From contig JAEINO010000027.1 of assembly GCA_016342345.1 (NCBI GenBank), forward strand, positions 1 through 47,053: a stretch of 47,053 bases of DNA, given 5' to 3'. Shown piece by piece: positions 18,437 to 26,319 of this stretch. The translations under genes and the position numbers were made by a program. Below the pieces are notes generated by a model. It was not told the DNA's origin. It saw nothing but the letters and a program-made list of their open reading frames with translations, and did no database searches. Source of the stretch: Pseudodesulfovibrio sp. GTDB lineage: Bacteria > Desulfobacterota > Desulfovibrionia > Desulfovibrionales > Desulfovibrionaceae. Positions within the stretch are counted from its first letter, which is position 1. The number at the start of each line of letters is the position of its first letter.

Positions 18437-19207
18437 ATGTCGAAAGCATGGATACAAGCAAAACATCCCGAATTTGTAAGGGATTTATTCAAATTTTTTT
18501 GTCAGGCCTGCGAGCAATTGGAACAACAATTCCAGCAGTTCGATGAAAATGGGGCTGTGGAATTCGAAACACTGGTGGACCTTGTCGGCACAGAAATGGA
18601 CAAAGGGCTGCTCTGGCGCATGAAAGACACGGCCCACCATGTCTTCAGAAACGACCCCCATTCGCAACTCGGCGGCAAATTCCTTGACTGGGCTCTTGGC
18701 TACATCTTTCATGAAACCATCAAGCTCAAGGAAGACGCCTACCAAAAACAGAACTATGCCCCATGGCTCCATAAATTGTATGAAGAGGACCTGCCAAGCT
18801 CGGAAAAAGATATCACCGAACAGCTTTTCCAGATTCTCAATCAAACCGAGGAATCCATACGTCGAGAAATCGACCGCATCAGGTTCATTACCGCAAAATG
18901 TCGCCAATTACTGCCATATTATCTACGCCGATACAGCGACAATGTGCTCCTGGCACGTTACATTTTCTCAGAAAACGAGCTTGTGAAAGCCGTGTTCAAG
19001 GATGAGTACAACGGCCTTGTCCTTGCTATCTACGGGACCGAGTCCGAGCGCATGTTCATCCTTGCCAGTCAAAGTCTGCGAATGGGTGGATGGATGGAGG
19101 AAGCAACCCAAGCCGTACAAAAAGCACTTGAACAAAACCCTACAAGTAAAATAGTGTTGCAAGAAAAGAAAATAATTGATAATTGGGCTGATAGAATGAA
19201 AATTTAA
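18437..19207 (+). CDS. uncharacterised helical protein
   Basis: A 256-residue protein that I do not recognise. It is rich in charged and aromatic residues, appears all-helical, and has no signal peptide or membrane segment. The last ~50 residues resemble a single TPR-like hairpin (FILASQSLRMGGWMEEATQA, then ALEQNPTS). The start has a GGAGACGATACAC stretch upstream, with GGAG 9 nt before the ATG. It lies 27 nt after the histidine kinase and 52 nt before a LysM lipoprotein, all on the same strand, so it may be co-transcribed with both. No function is proposed. Confidence 0.75.
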   Translation: MSKAWIQAKHPEFVRDLFKFFCQACEQLEQQFQQFDENGAVEFETLVDLVGTEMDKGLLWRMKDTAHHVFRNDPHSQLGGKFLDWALGYIFHETIKLKEDAYQKQNYAPWLHKLYEEDLPSSEKDITEQLFQILNQTEESIRREIDRIRFITAKCRQLLPYYLRRYSDNVLLARYIFSENELVKAVFKDEYNGLVLAIYGTESERMFILASQSLRMGGWMEEATQAVQKALEQNPTSKIVLQEKKIIDNWADRMKI

Positions 19208-19259
19208 TTTAGCGATCCGCTAAAATTAGAGAAAGAGTACAAATTTGAGGAGGCCCTTA

Positions 19260-19724
19260 ATGAAGAAGCTGATTTTACTCGCAATCGCCATGTGCCTTGT
19301 CTTTGCCTGGGGTTGCTCCAAAAAAGTGAAGACCGAACCGGAAGTGGTTGTGGTCGAAGAAAAAGAAGTCATCGTTGAAAGGATCGTGATTGATCCCATG
19401 CAGGTCTACAAGGCAGAATACGATGCTCTTCCCGTATCCCACACGGTCACCAAGGGCGAATGCCTGTGGTGGATCGCGGAATACAAACATGTCTACAATG
19501 ATGCTTTCATGTGGCCCCTGATCTACAAGGCCAACCGTGACCAGATCAAGAACCCGGATCTGATTTATGCAGGTCAACAATTCGACGTCCCGCGCTACGG
19601 CTTCGACCTCGAAGAAGTCAAGTCCGCACGCAAGGAAGCAGGAGCTCCATGGCAGGCTCTCGAGCCCGGTCAGGATGCCCTTATCCCCGCTGAAATGCGC
19701 GCAGCTCTCGGCTACAGCTTCTAA
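19260..19724 (+). CDS. LysM-domain lipoprotein
   Basis: A 154-residue protein. The first 20 residues form a lipoprotein signal (MKKLILLAIAMCLVFAWGC) with a lipobox-like AWGC, so Cys19 is probably lipidated. A charged, valine/glutamate-rich linker follows. Residues about 60-115 form a LysM peptidoglycan-binding domain, HTVTKGECLWWIAE to NPDLIYAGQQFDVP. The ATG at 19260 is chosen because GAGGAGG lies 6 nt upstream; an upstream TTG at 19245 would overlap that site. It probably anchors to the outer membrane and binds the cell wall. It is the last gene before a strong terminator. Confidence 0.88.
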   Translation: MKKLILLAIAMCLVFAWGCSKKVKTEPEVVVVEEKEVIVERIVIDPMQVYKAEYDALPVSHTVTKGECLWWIAEYKHVYNDAFMWPLIYKANRDQIKNPDLIYAGQQFDVPRYGFDLEEVKSARKEAGAPWQALEPGQDALIPAEMRAALGYSF

Positions 19725-19747
19725 GAATACGCTCCCTCTGTAGATTT

Positions 19748-19783
19748 ATCCGCCTGCCCCGACTGGGACAGGCGGATTTTTTT
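19748..19783 (+). terminator. intrinsic terminator after the LysM lipoprotein
   Basis: A 9-bp GC-rich stem (ATCCGCCTG and CAGGCGGAT, extended by CCC/GGG) is followed by seven T residues. It lies 24 nt after the lipoprotein stop and closes the pgi-to-LysM run. Confidence 0.92.
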
Positions 19784-19909
19784 ATTCCGGCGGAGGGAGA
19801 TAAAAACAGGACGCAAAAAAAACACCCAAACCCAATGCAACCTATCGGCACGCACGGATTTGAGTATTTCTTTTCCAAACGGAAATGGAACTCAGGTCAA
19901 AAGGCAGTT

Positions 19910-20242
19910 CTACATGCCGGAAATCGCGTCGCCCCTGCTGGGGAAAAGTGAAAAGATCTTGTCATATCCAGAGACTTCAAAAACCTCCTGAATGTAATCC
20001 TTGACGCCACATATCGCAACTTTACCCGAAGCCTTCTTCAGCCGCTGGTAGGCAAGGACCAGCACTCGCAGACCCGAGCTATTGATGTAGTCAAGACTGG
20101 AAAAATCAAAAAGCAGTTGAGTCTCGCCACCCTCAAGCAAAGCCAGAACCTTCACTTCCATGGCCTGGGTTCCCTCTGCGTCAAGGTTGCCGTCCACAGC
20201 CAGAATGGTGATGCCATTTTCCTTGGATTCAATCATTGCCAC
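19910..20242 (-). CDS. STAS-domain anti-sigma factor antagonist
   Basis: A 110-residue single-domain STAS protein of the SpoIIAA/RsbV type. The phosphorylatable serine lies in DYINSSGLRVL near residue 55. The GTG start at 20242 has GGAGG 6 nt upstream. In partner switching, the dephosphorylated form binds the RsbW-type kinase and frees that kinase's target. It is the last gene of a three-gene minus-strand set, 18 nt after the kinase gene, with its presumed phosphatase at the head of the set. Confidence 0.9.
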   Translation of the reverse strand: MAMIESKENGITILAVDGNLDAEGTQAMEVKVLALLEGGETQLLFDFSSLDYINSSGLRVLVLAYQRLKKASGKVAICGVKDYIQEVFEVSGYDKIFSLFPSRGDAISGM

Positions 20243-20260
20243 GATAAACCTCCATATGTC

Positions 20261-20719
20261 CTATCCACGCGAACAACACTCCTCGCAGATTTTTTTAGTA
20301 AGAAGCAAGACGTTCTTGCCATCTTCCCGTTTGTAGTTAATATCATCCACCATATTCTTGACCAGGTGAATACCCATGCCGCCGATAGCTCTCTTCCTCT
20401 CTTCCAGCGGCACATCAAATTCAGGTTCAGGGGCCTCAAGAATGTTGAAAGGCTCGGAGTCGTCCTCAATCCGTATGATGAGAACGCCGTCTTTCAAGAC
20501 AAGAGTCACGTCAATGGGATGCTCGTCAAAATCGGCATACCCATATGAGATGATATTGGTGATCATCTCGTCCAAGCACAACGTAAGATGAAAAATGATT
20601 TTCATGGACAAACCATGTGTTGCCCCGAAGTCTTCCACTTTGGAGTGAAAACACTTGAAACAATTCATTTTATTGGTCATGCGGAAGGAAATAAAATCTT
20701 CAGCCATTCCTGTTTCCAT
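20261..20719 (-). CDS. RsbW-like anti-sigma / serine kinase
   Basis: A 152-residue GHKL ATPase (HATPase_c_2) of the SpoIIAB/RsbW type. The N-box region is LCLDEMITNIISYGY near residue 50, and the G-box is IGGMGIHLVKNMVDD near residue 115. It would phosphorylate the STAS partner. Its ATG overlaps the stop codon of the phosphatase gene by one base (TAATG), so they are coupled. AGGA lies 7 nt before the start. No sigma factor is next to it, so its output target is either a distant sigma factor or a non-sigma partner such as a cyclase or diguanylate enzyme. Confidence 0.88.
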   Translation of the reverse strand: METGMAEDFISFRMTNKMNCFKCFHSKVEDFGATHGLSMKIIFHLTLCLDEMITNIISYGYADFDEHPIDVTLVLKDGVLIIRIEDDSEPFNILEAPEPEFDVPLEERKRAIGGMGIHLVKNMVDDINYKREDGKNVLLLTKKICEECCSRG

Positions 20720-22860
20720 TACGTTTTCCTGATTACTACCACGGCAATATCATCTTCCTGTCCATTGCCCTGATATGCTGACACCCCGTCCATGATCGCC
20801 ATTTGAATGCTCTCAGCACTTTTATGAGCATTCTCACGGATGATGGCAAGCATTCTCTTCTTCCCGAACATTTCCGATGTACTGCTACGTGCTTCCCATA
20901 CGCCATCCGTGGCAAGAACCAGAATCTCACCGGATTCAAGAATGTCTTCATACCCATGAAATTGGAAATCAGGCAAGACTCCAAGGGCAAGACCCTCACC
21001 ACCCAGTTCCCCGAATTCATCGGTTTCAGGAGTGTAGCGTACGGCCGGATCATGACCCGCCCGAACCCAGCGAATCCTGTTGGAGTCTTCCTCCAGCAAA
21101 AGATAGAACATCGTAAGGAAACGCCCCGTGCCATCCAGATCGGCACTCAAAAAATTATTAATTGCCCCGATACGAACCTCCGGAGCCATCATGACCTTGG
21201 ACAGACTGTGCAGTTGCCCCCTGGCCGTTGCCATGACCAATGAAGACGGCACACCATGGCCTGACACATCCCCAAGCACCACGCCACAAATCCGGCCGGA
21301 CTCGCTCCTGACCTCGATGAAATCGTAGTAGTCGCCACCAGTCTGATCGCAATAGGCTATGCCACCGGAAACATCATACCCTGAAATCCGCGGTTCGGTT
21401 CGAGGCAGAAGCAACTTCTGGACTTCCTGAGCCAATTCCAGATCCTTGCTGATTCGCAAATGCTCCTTCAATTGAGGCCCCATTTCGTTGAAGGAATCAA
21501 TGAGAATATCACGCTCATCGCCCATACGCATGGGCATTCGAGCCGAAAAATCTCCTCGGGCCAGACGCCGTGCGCCTTCTGCCATGACAAGAATCGGTCG
21601 GGTGATGGCCCGGGAACCAAACCATGCGATCAGCCCCGTAATGATCAGCATGACACCACTGATAATGGAAGAGATGTCACGCATCCTGGCAAACAGTCCG
21701 GTCAGGGAACCAACCACTTCATCCGGCAGCTTGGAAACAACACTTTCCGGAACAATAAGCATGAAACTGAAATATTCGTTGGAAGCAAACGCCCAGACAG
21801 AGGGTTTCCCCCTGTATGAAAGATGCACGACTCCGGAAGTCTTCTCAGTCATGATCTGCATGAGATTCTTGAAGCCACCAGAATCCCCGGAAACAAGCCA
21901 ATCCTGTTCAACACCGCTCATCCAATGACGACGGCCTCCCTCTCCATGCTCCTGCTGGGCCAGTATGAGCAACCCGTCATCCCCGGATTTGTCGTCGGAT
22001 ATGCGCTGCACCATGAACGAACGGATATCCCCACTCCAACGAGACTTCAGGTCAGCCTCGTCCAACATGACTGAAATCGGAACATCAAGAGATGCCGTTC
22101 CAATAAACCTTCCGGTTTCGTCACGAACAGAATGCCCCACGGTTGCCACGACCATATGAGTAGACGGGTCCACAATCGGCGTGGTCCAGACACTGGCTCC
22201 CAAAGCCTGACGTGTACGTTTGTACCATTCCTGATTACGATGATCATACATCATGGGGAAGTTGCCATGGCCGGGATATGTCGCATAGACACCGGATTCC
22301 AGCCCCACATGCAACCAATATGCGGTGTCTTTCAACTCCCCGTATATTTCCTTAAACGAAGGCAACAGCCCCTGAAGCCGTGTGATCTGATCAGCCACGT
22401 CAGCCCGAATCACGCCCGGAGGCAGATAATAGGCAGAGTGCTCCAGGCTTATCTTGATGGGCCGAATCTTGCCGCCCATGGTCTCCCGGACATAGCCATC
22501 AGCATATCCTGCGCCCGCAGGTCCGCTGTCCGTGTCTGCAAAGCCATTGGAAAAATAGGGGGGACTCCCTGCTTCAGGCGACTGCCATTCAAGGAAATGC
22601 TCGACCCGCTGGGCAAGCATGCGTGCCCCAATCATCATGGCATCCCCTTTCGCGTCCAAAATGGCGAGCAACGACACGGCATTGTACTCAAGCTCGGCAC
22701 TGACGATATCCAACAGTTCAATGCGGGCCTTTTCAGACACTTCATCGGCCATTTTCTGGGCAGCCCGCATCGTGATTCCGCGTGAAATGAATATCGGCCC
22801 CAAGCTGAATGCAAGAAGCACAACAAAAAATTTGATGCGAATGGATACTTTCATTATCAT
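20719..22860 (-). CDS. membrane SpoIIE-type phosphatase with Cache and HAMP domains
   Basis: A 713-residue protein. A first transmembrane helix at about 8-27 is followed by a large periplasmic region (about 30-390) with Cache-like sensor features (YDHRNQEWYKRTRQ, WTTPIVDPSTHMVVATVGHSV, FIGTASLDVPI). A second membrane helix (IISGVMLIITGLIAWFG) leads into a HAMP domain (ITRPILVMAEGARRLARGDF). Residues about 480-713 form a PP2C/SpoIIE phosphatase with metal-site motifs GGDYYDF, GDVSGHGVPSS, RAGHDPAV, ATDGVWEA and QEDDIAVVVI. It would dephosphorylate the STAS protein two genes downstream in response to an external ligand. The start could be 22860 or the third codon (22854), which has the better-spaced AGG. 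Confidence 0.9.
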   Translation of the reverse strand: MIMKVSIRIKFFVVLLAFSLGPIFISRGITMRAAQKMADEVSEKARIELLDIVSAELEYNAVSLLAILDAKGDAMMIGARMLAQRVEHFLEWQSPEAGSPPYFSNGFADTDSGPAGAGYADGYVRETMGGKIRPIKISLEHSAYYLPPGVIRADVADQITRLQGLLPSFKEIYGELKDTAYWLHVGLESGVYATYPGHGNFPMMYDHRNQEWYKRTRQALGASVWTTPIVDPSTHMVVATVGHSVRDETGRFIGTASLDVPISVMLDEADLKSRWSGDIRSFMVQRISDDKSGDDGLLILAQQEHGEGGRRHWMSGVEQDWLVSGDSGGFKNLMQIMTEKTSGVVHLSYRGKPSVWAFASNEYFSFMLIVPESVVSKLPDEVVGSLTGLFARMRDISSIISGVMLIITGLIAWFGSRAITRPILVMAEGARRLARGDFSARMPMRMGDERDILIDSFNEMGPQLKEHLRISKDLELAQEVQKLLLPRTEPRISGYDVSGGIAYCDQTGGDYYDFIEVRSESGRICGVVLGDVSGHGVPSSLVMATARGQLHSLSKVMMAPEVRIGAINNFLSADLDGTGRFLTMFYLLLEEDSNRIRWVRAGHDPAVRYTPETDEFGELGGEGLALGVLPDFQFHGYEDILESGEILVLATDGVWEARSSTSEMFGKKRMLAIIRENAHKSAESIQMAIMDGVSAYQGNGQEDDIAVVVIRKT

Positions 22861-23024
22861 TACCTGTTGGACACGCTTTTTTGACCGCCTATAGCCGTTT
22901 AATCACAGATACGGACCAATTGTCCACTTTCTCACCCTACCGATCCATTATAACACTTGGAAAAACGACAGATTCCGTCTATATACCTAAGGTACGTCAA
23001 CAATTCCACAATACGGACAGAAAT

Positions 23025-25556
23025 ATGGCACATCCCAACGACCAAAAACGCATCACCAAGACATCTCTCTATTCCTGGGTCCTTTACAAAAACATCAAGC
23101 TTCAGCTCATCGTGGTCGGAGTCATCGTAATCACGGTCGCCATGCGCGTCTTCCCGCTTGAGATGCAAAAACGCATCATCAACGAAGCCATCGGCATGAA
23201 GGACCTCCCGGCCCTGTACCGCTACTGCGCTCTATACATCGGAGCAGTAACCATGGCTGGCATCCTCAAATATATAATCAACCTCATGCAGAACTACATC
23301 GGTGAAAGAACACTGATGATCGTGCGCGAACGACTTTACGAACATCTTCTTTCCCTGCCCGTCCAATTCTTTCGCCGCACCTCGCCAGGCAACGTCATTT
23401 CCTACATAATCACCGAATTCATCCCTGTAGCGACCTTTATCGGGCAAGCCGTGGCCGTGCCTGCGGTCAATATCCTGACCTTTTTCGCCATGGCCGGGTA
23501 CATGATTCATCTCAATCCAACCATTGGCCTGATCTCCATCACTCTCTACCCCATCGAACTCATCATCCTGCCACGCATCCAGAAATATTTCCGCAGAGCC
23601 AACCGCGACCGCATCAAACACACCCAGAGACTCTCGGGACTGATAGGCGAAGCGGTCTCCGGTGTACACGAAGTCCACTCCAACGCTTCGATCCCTCTTG
23701 AAAAAGACCGGTTCTCAAGTGTTCTCAAAAAGCTCTACAAGGCCACCTTGATGCAGAATTCCATCAAGTTCGGCATCAAATTCATCAACAACTTTTTCAT
23801 GAGCCTCGGACCCTTTGTGCTCTTCCTCATCGGCGGATACTACGCCATCAAGGGACACTTTGACGTGGGTGCCATCGTCGCCTTCCTGTCTGCCTATGAA
23901 AAGCTCTACGACCCGTGGAAGGAACTCATGGACTTCTGGCAGGTCTATCAGGACAGCTCGGTCCGCTACAAGCAGATCATGCGCGCCTTCGACCATGCCC
24001 CGGAATTTGCCCAATCCACCGATGCTCGTGAACCCTACGCCCTGGACAACGATGTGGAGATCAGAGATCTCTCCTTTGTGGTTGGCGGAAACATCAAATT
24101 GCTGGACCGCGTCTCACTGAAGGTCAAGGGGGGCGAACATGTGGCCCTGGTCGGCTTCTCCGGTTCAGGCAAATCAACCCTCGCCCTATGCGTTGCCCAA
24201 CTTTACAAATACACAGGCGGCAGTTTGCTCGTGGGCGGCCGCGAAATTTCGGAACTGACCAAACAGGACATCTCCTACAACCTCGGCATGGTTGCCCAGC
24301 ATCCGTTCATTTTCGACGGCACGGTCAAGGAAAACCTCCTGTATTCGTGCAAATCCCTTTCCATGCAAGGCGGAAGCTGCACCGACTCCGGCGAAGAGCC
24401 CTCCCTGGATGACCTTATCAAGATCACCCAGCAGGTAGGACTGTTCACCGATGTCCTCTCCTTTGCCCTCAGGGCCAAGCTCGGCGAAGACAATAAGGAC
24501 ATACCCCTCAGGGAAGCCATCCTTTCCTCGCGCAGGGAATTTCAGGAAGGTGACGACGGAATGTACGCAGATGTGGCAGAATTCATCGAATTCTTCGACA
24601 TGAATGTCTACAGCCGATACATGACCGTAGCCGAAAACATCGCCTTTGGTGCCGCTATCCAGGAAGAATTCGACCAGGAACATCTGCACGAAAGAGCCAG
24701 TTTCCTTACATTCCTGGAAGACCACGGTCTGCTTGCCCATCTCACAGTGCTGGGCGAAACCCTGGCCCGCGTTGTGACAGACGGAATGGGACCCGAACCC
24801 GAGCACAGTGCATTTGCGACCAGTCCCATCCCCGAGAACAGCTATGGAGAATATCAAAAGGTCGCCAACCGACTGGATTCCGGCGAGCCGCTGAGTGATG
24901 AAGAACAAGGCCTGATTCTCAAATTGGCCCTGTGTTATATCCCCGGCATCCACAGACAAATTGACCTGGACAAAGGCTTTGCCAATAGGGTTGTAAAATC
25001 CCGCCCGGACTTCATTGATCTGGTCAACACCGAATTCCCCGGAGCCTTCAGCTTCTTCAAGGCCGACAAATACATCGAGAGTCTCAATATTCAGGACAAT
25101 ATCCTATTTGGTCGCGTCCGAACCGATGCCGTTGGTGCCGAAGACGATATCAACCACCGAATCATGCAGGCTCTCATCATGCAGGCATCCCTGGAGCCGG
25201 TGGCCGAGATGGGCCTCAACTTTGAAGTAGGCAGCATGGGCGACCGACTGTCCGGCGGCCAACGCCAAAAAGTCGCCTTGGCCCGCACATTCCTCAAAAA
25301 CCCGGCAGTTCTCATTCTTGACGAGGCCACAGCCGCGTTGGACAACAAGTCCCAAGGACGTGTGCAGAACATCCTCACCAACAACTGGAAAGGAAAGTCC
25401 ACGGTTCTGGCAGTCATCCATCGTCTCGACATGCTGCCCTATTACGACAAAATAGTGGTTCTCAAGGCAGGCAAGGTCGTGGAACAGGGTGGCTACGAGG
25501 AACTCATGGAACGCAGGGGTGCACTGCACCTTCTTGTCAACGGAAAGGAAGAATAG
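23025..25556 (+). CDS. ABC exporter half-transporter with an expanded nucleotide-binding domain
   Basis: An 843-residue fused permease/ATPase. Residues about 15-310 form a type IV (ABCB-like) transmembrane domain with six hydrophobic helices. The nucleotide-binding domain has Walker A GFSGSGKST at 377-385, a Q-loop VAQHPFIFDGTVKENLLYS to 441, then LSGGQRQKVALART only at 742-755, Walker B AVLILDEATAALD at about 762-774 and the switch VIHRL. Walker A to signature normally spans about 100 residues; here it spans about 360. The extra ~250 residues contain two more segments like the post-Q-loop motif, MTVAENIAFGA (533-543) and LNIQDNILFG (687-696). The start at 23025 is chosen where the conserved protein begins; an earlier TTG lacks support. 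It is divergent from the phosphatase operon. Its substrate is unknown. Confidence 0.88.
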   Translation: MAHPNDQKRITKTSLYSWVLYKNIKLQLIVVGVIVITVAMRVFPLEMQKRIINEAIGMKDLPALYRYCALYIGAVTMAGILKYIINLMQNYIGERTLMIVRERLYEHLLSLPVQFFRRTSPGNVISYIITEFIPVATFIGQAVAVPAVNILTFFAMAGYMIHLNPTIGLISITLYPIELIILPRIQKYFRRANRDRIKHTQRLSGLIGEAVSGVHEVHSNASIPLEKDRFSSVLKKLYKATLMQNSIKFGIKFINNFFMSLGPFVLFLIGGYYAIKGHFDVGAIVAFLSAYEKLYDPWKELMDFWQVYQDSSVRYKQIMRAFDHAPEFAQSTDAREPYALDNDVEIRDLSFVVGGNIKLLDRVSLKVKGGEHVALVGFSGSGKSTLALCVAQLYKYTGGSLLVGGREISELTKQDISYNLGMVAQHPFIFDGTVKENLLYSCKSLSMQGGSCTDSGEEPSLDDLIKITQQVGLFTDVLSFALRAKLGEDNKDIPLREAILSSRREFQEGDDGMYADVAEFIEFFDMNVYSRYMTVAENIAFGAAIQEEFDQEHLHERASFLTFLEDHGLLAHLTVLGETLARVVTDGMGPEPEHSAFATSPIPENSYGEYQKVANRLDSGEPLSDEEQGLILKLALCYIPGIHRQIDLDKGFANRVVKSRPDFIDLVNTEFPGAFSFFKADKYIESLNIQDNILFGRVRTDAVGAEDDINHRIMQALIMQASLEPVAEMGLNFEVGSMGDRLSGGQRQKVALARTFLKNPAVLILDEATAALDNKSQGRVQNILTNNWKGKSTVLAVIHRLDMLPYYDKIVVLKAGKVVEQGGYEELMERRGALHLLVNGKEE

Positions 25557-25578
25557 CCTTCCCGCCAATCAGGAACAA

Positions 25579-25622
25579 AACCAACCGAACGCGCATTCTT
25601 ATGCATGTTCGGTTGGTTTTTT
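25579..25622 (+). terminator. intrinsic terminator after the ABC exporter
   Basis: A 12-bp perfect outer stem (AACCAACCGAAC and GTTCGGTTGGTT) with a smaller inner GCAT/ATGC stem is followed by six T residues, 23 nt after the exporter stop. Confidence 0.92.
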
Positions 25623-25742
25623 GAAAAAAAGTGTAACAAAATTCTTCAAAAAGCAAAAAATAACCTCAAATTTTCACTTTACAGCCGTGTTTTTTGAATG
25701 TAGGCAGATTTTACCCAATTGGGACTCTCTTCCTCTCATAGT

Positions 25743-25786
25743 GCTCCGACCTCGAAGATGACCTCCGGGGTCGGAGCCTGTATAAT
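25743..25786 (+). promoter_or_regulatory. near-consensus promoter overlapped by a 9-bp inverted repeat
   Basis: A perfect -10 box TATAAT lies at 25781-25786. Seventeen bases upstream, ATGACC at 25758-25763 matches four of six -35 positions. A 9-bp perfect inverted repeat (GCTCCGACC at 25743-25751, GGTCGGAGC at 25769-25777, 17-nt gap) straddles the -35 box and the spacer. The expected start of transcription is about 28 nt before the ATG of the carboxymuconolactone-decarboxylase-like gene. The dyad is well placed for a repressor or redox regulator; this is inferred. Confidence 0.6.
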
Positions 25787-25820
25787 CGACCCCCTAATCA
25801 GGGATTTTCAGGAGGCACCC

Positions 25821-26150
25821 ATGCCCGAACCAGCCGAAAAAGCTACAGAGCTCTTCCGTCAGATGAACAAGAATCGCCGTGATGTTTTCAAGGCGTATCA
25901 GGAATTCACTTCCACCATCAAAAAGGGCAGTGCCATCGAGAGCAAGTACCAGTCGCTCATTCTCATTGCCTGCTCCATCCTCTCCCAGTGCGACATGTGC
26001 ATCTCCCTGCATGTGCAGAACGCCGCAACACACGGCGCAACCAGGGATGAAATCATTGATGCCGGACTCTTGGCCGTTGCCATGGGTGGATCCCCGAAAA
26101 TGATGCATATGCGACACGTATACGAAGAAGTCGAAAAACTGTTTGATTAA
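25821..26150 (+). CDS. carboxymuconolactone decarboxylase / AhpD-like protein
   Basis: A 109-residue single-domain CMD-family protein. The AhpD-type redox motif is CDMC at 57-60 with histidine 64 (SQCDMCISLH). The CxxC-x3-H layout indicates a thiol peroxidase-associated disulfide reductase or related redox role, not a ring-cleavage decarboxylase. The ATG at 25821 has AGGAGG 5 nt upstream; the frame is open further back without support. It is a single-gene unit with its own near-consensus promoter and a strong terminator. Confidence 0.85.
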   Translation: MPEPAEKATELFRQMNKNRRDVFKAYQEFTSTIKKGSAIESKYQSLILIACSILSQCDMCISLHVQNAATHGATRDEIIDAGLLAVAMGGSPKMMHMRHVYEEVEKLFD

Positions 26151-26171
26151 GCCTGAAGCCAGAATGAATTG

Positions 26172-26210
26172 AAAGCCGCCCGAGACACTGTCCCGGGCGG
26201 CTTTATTTTA
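26172..26210 (+). terminator. intrinsic terminator after the CMD-family gene
   Basis: A GC-rich stem AAAGCCGCCCG against CGGGCGGCTTT, extended by GAC/GTC, is followed by ATTTT. It lies 21 nt after the stop codon. Confidence 0.85.
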
Positions 26211-26264
26211 GACGTCAAGGGACAACAGCCTCCCGGAATCTGTCTGACTCACGAGCCAAAACGA

Positions 26265-26298
26265 AACGGGCCTGTCGAGGTAACTCGACAGGCCCGTT
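26265..26298 (-). terminator. hairpin after the aminotransferase gene
   Basis: A 15-bp perfect inverted repeat (AACGGGCCTGTCGAG and complement) with a 4-nt loop. On the minus strand it is followed by CGTTTT. It lies 21 nt beyond the aminotransferase stop, so it probably ends that convergent gene. Confidence 0.75.
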
Positions 26299-26319
26299 CG
26301 ATCATTTGTTTCAGACCCA

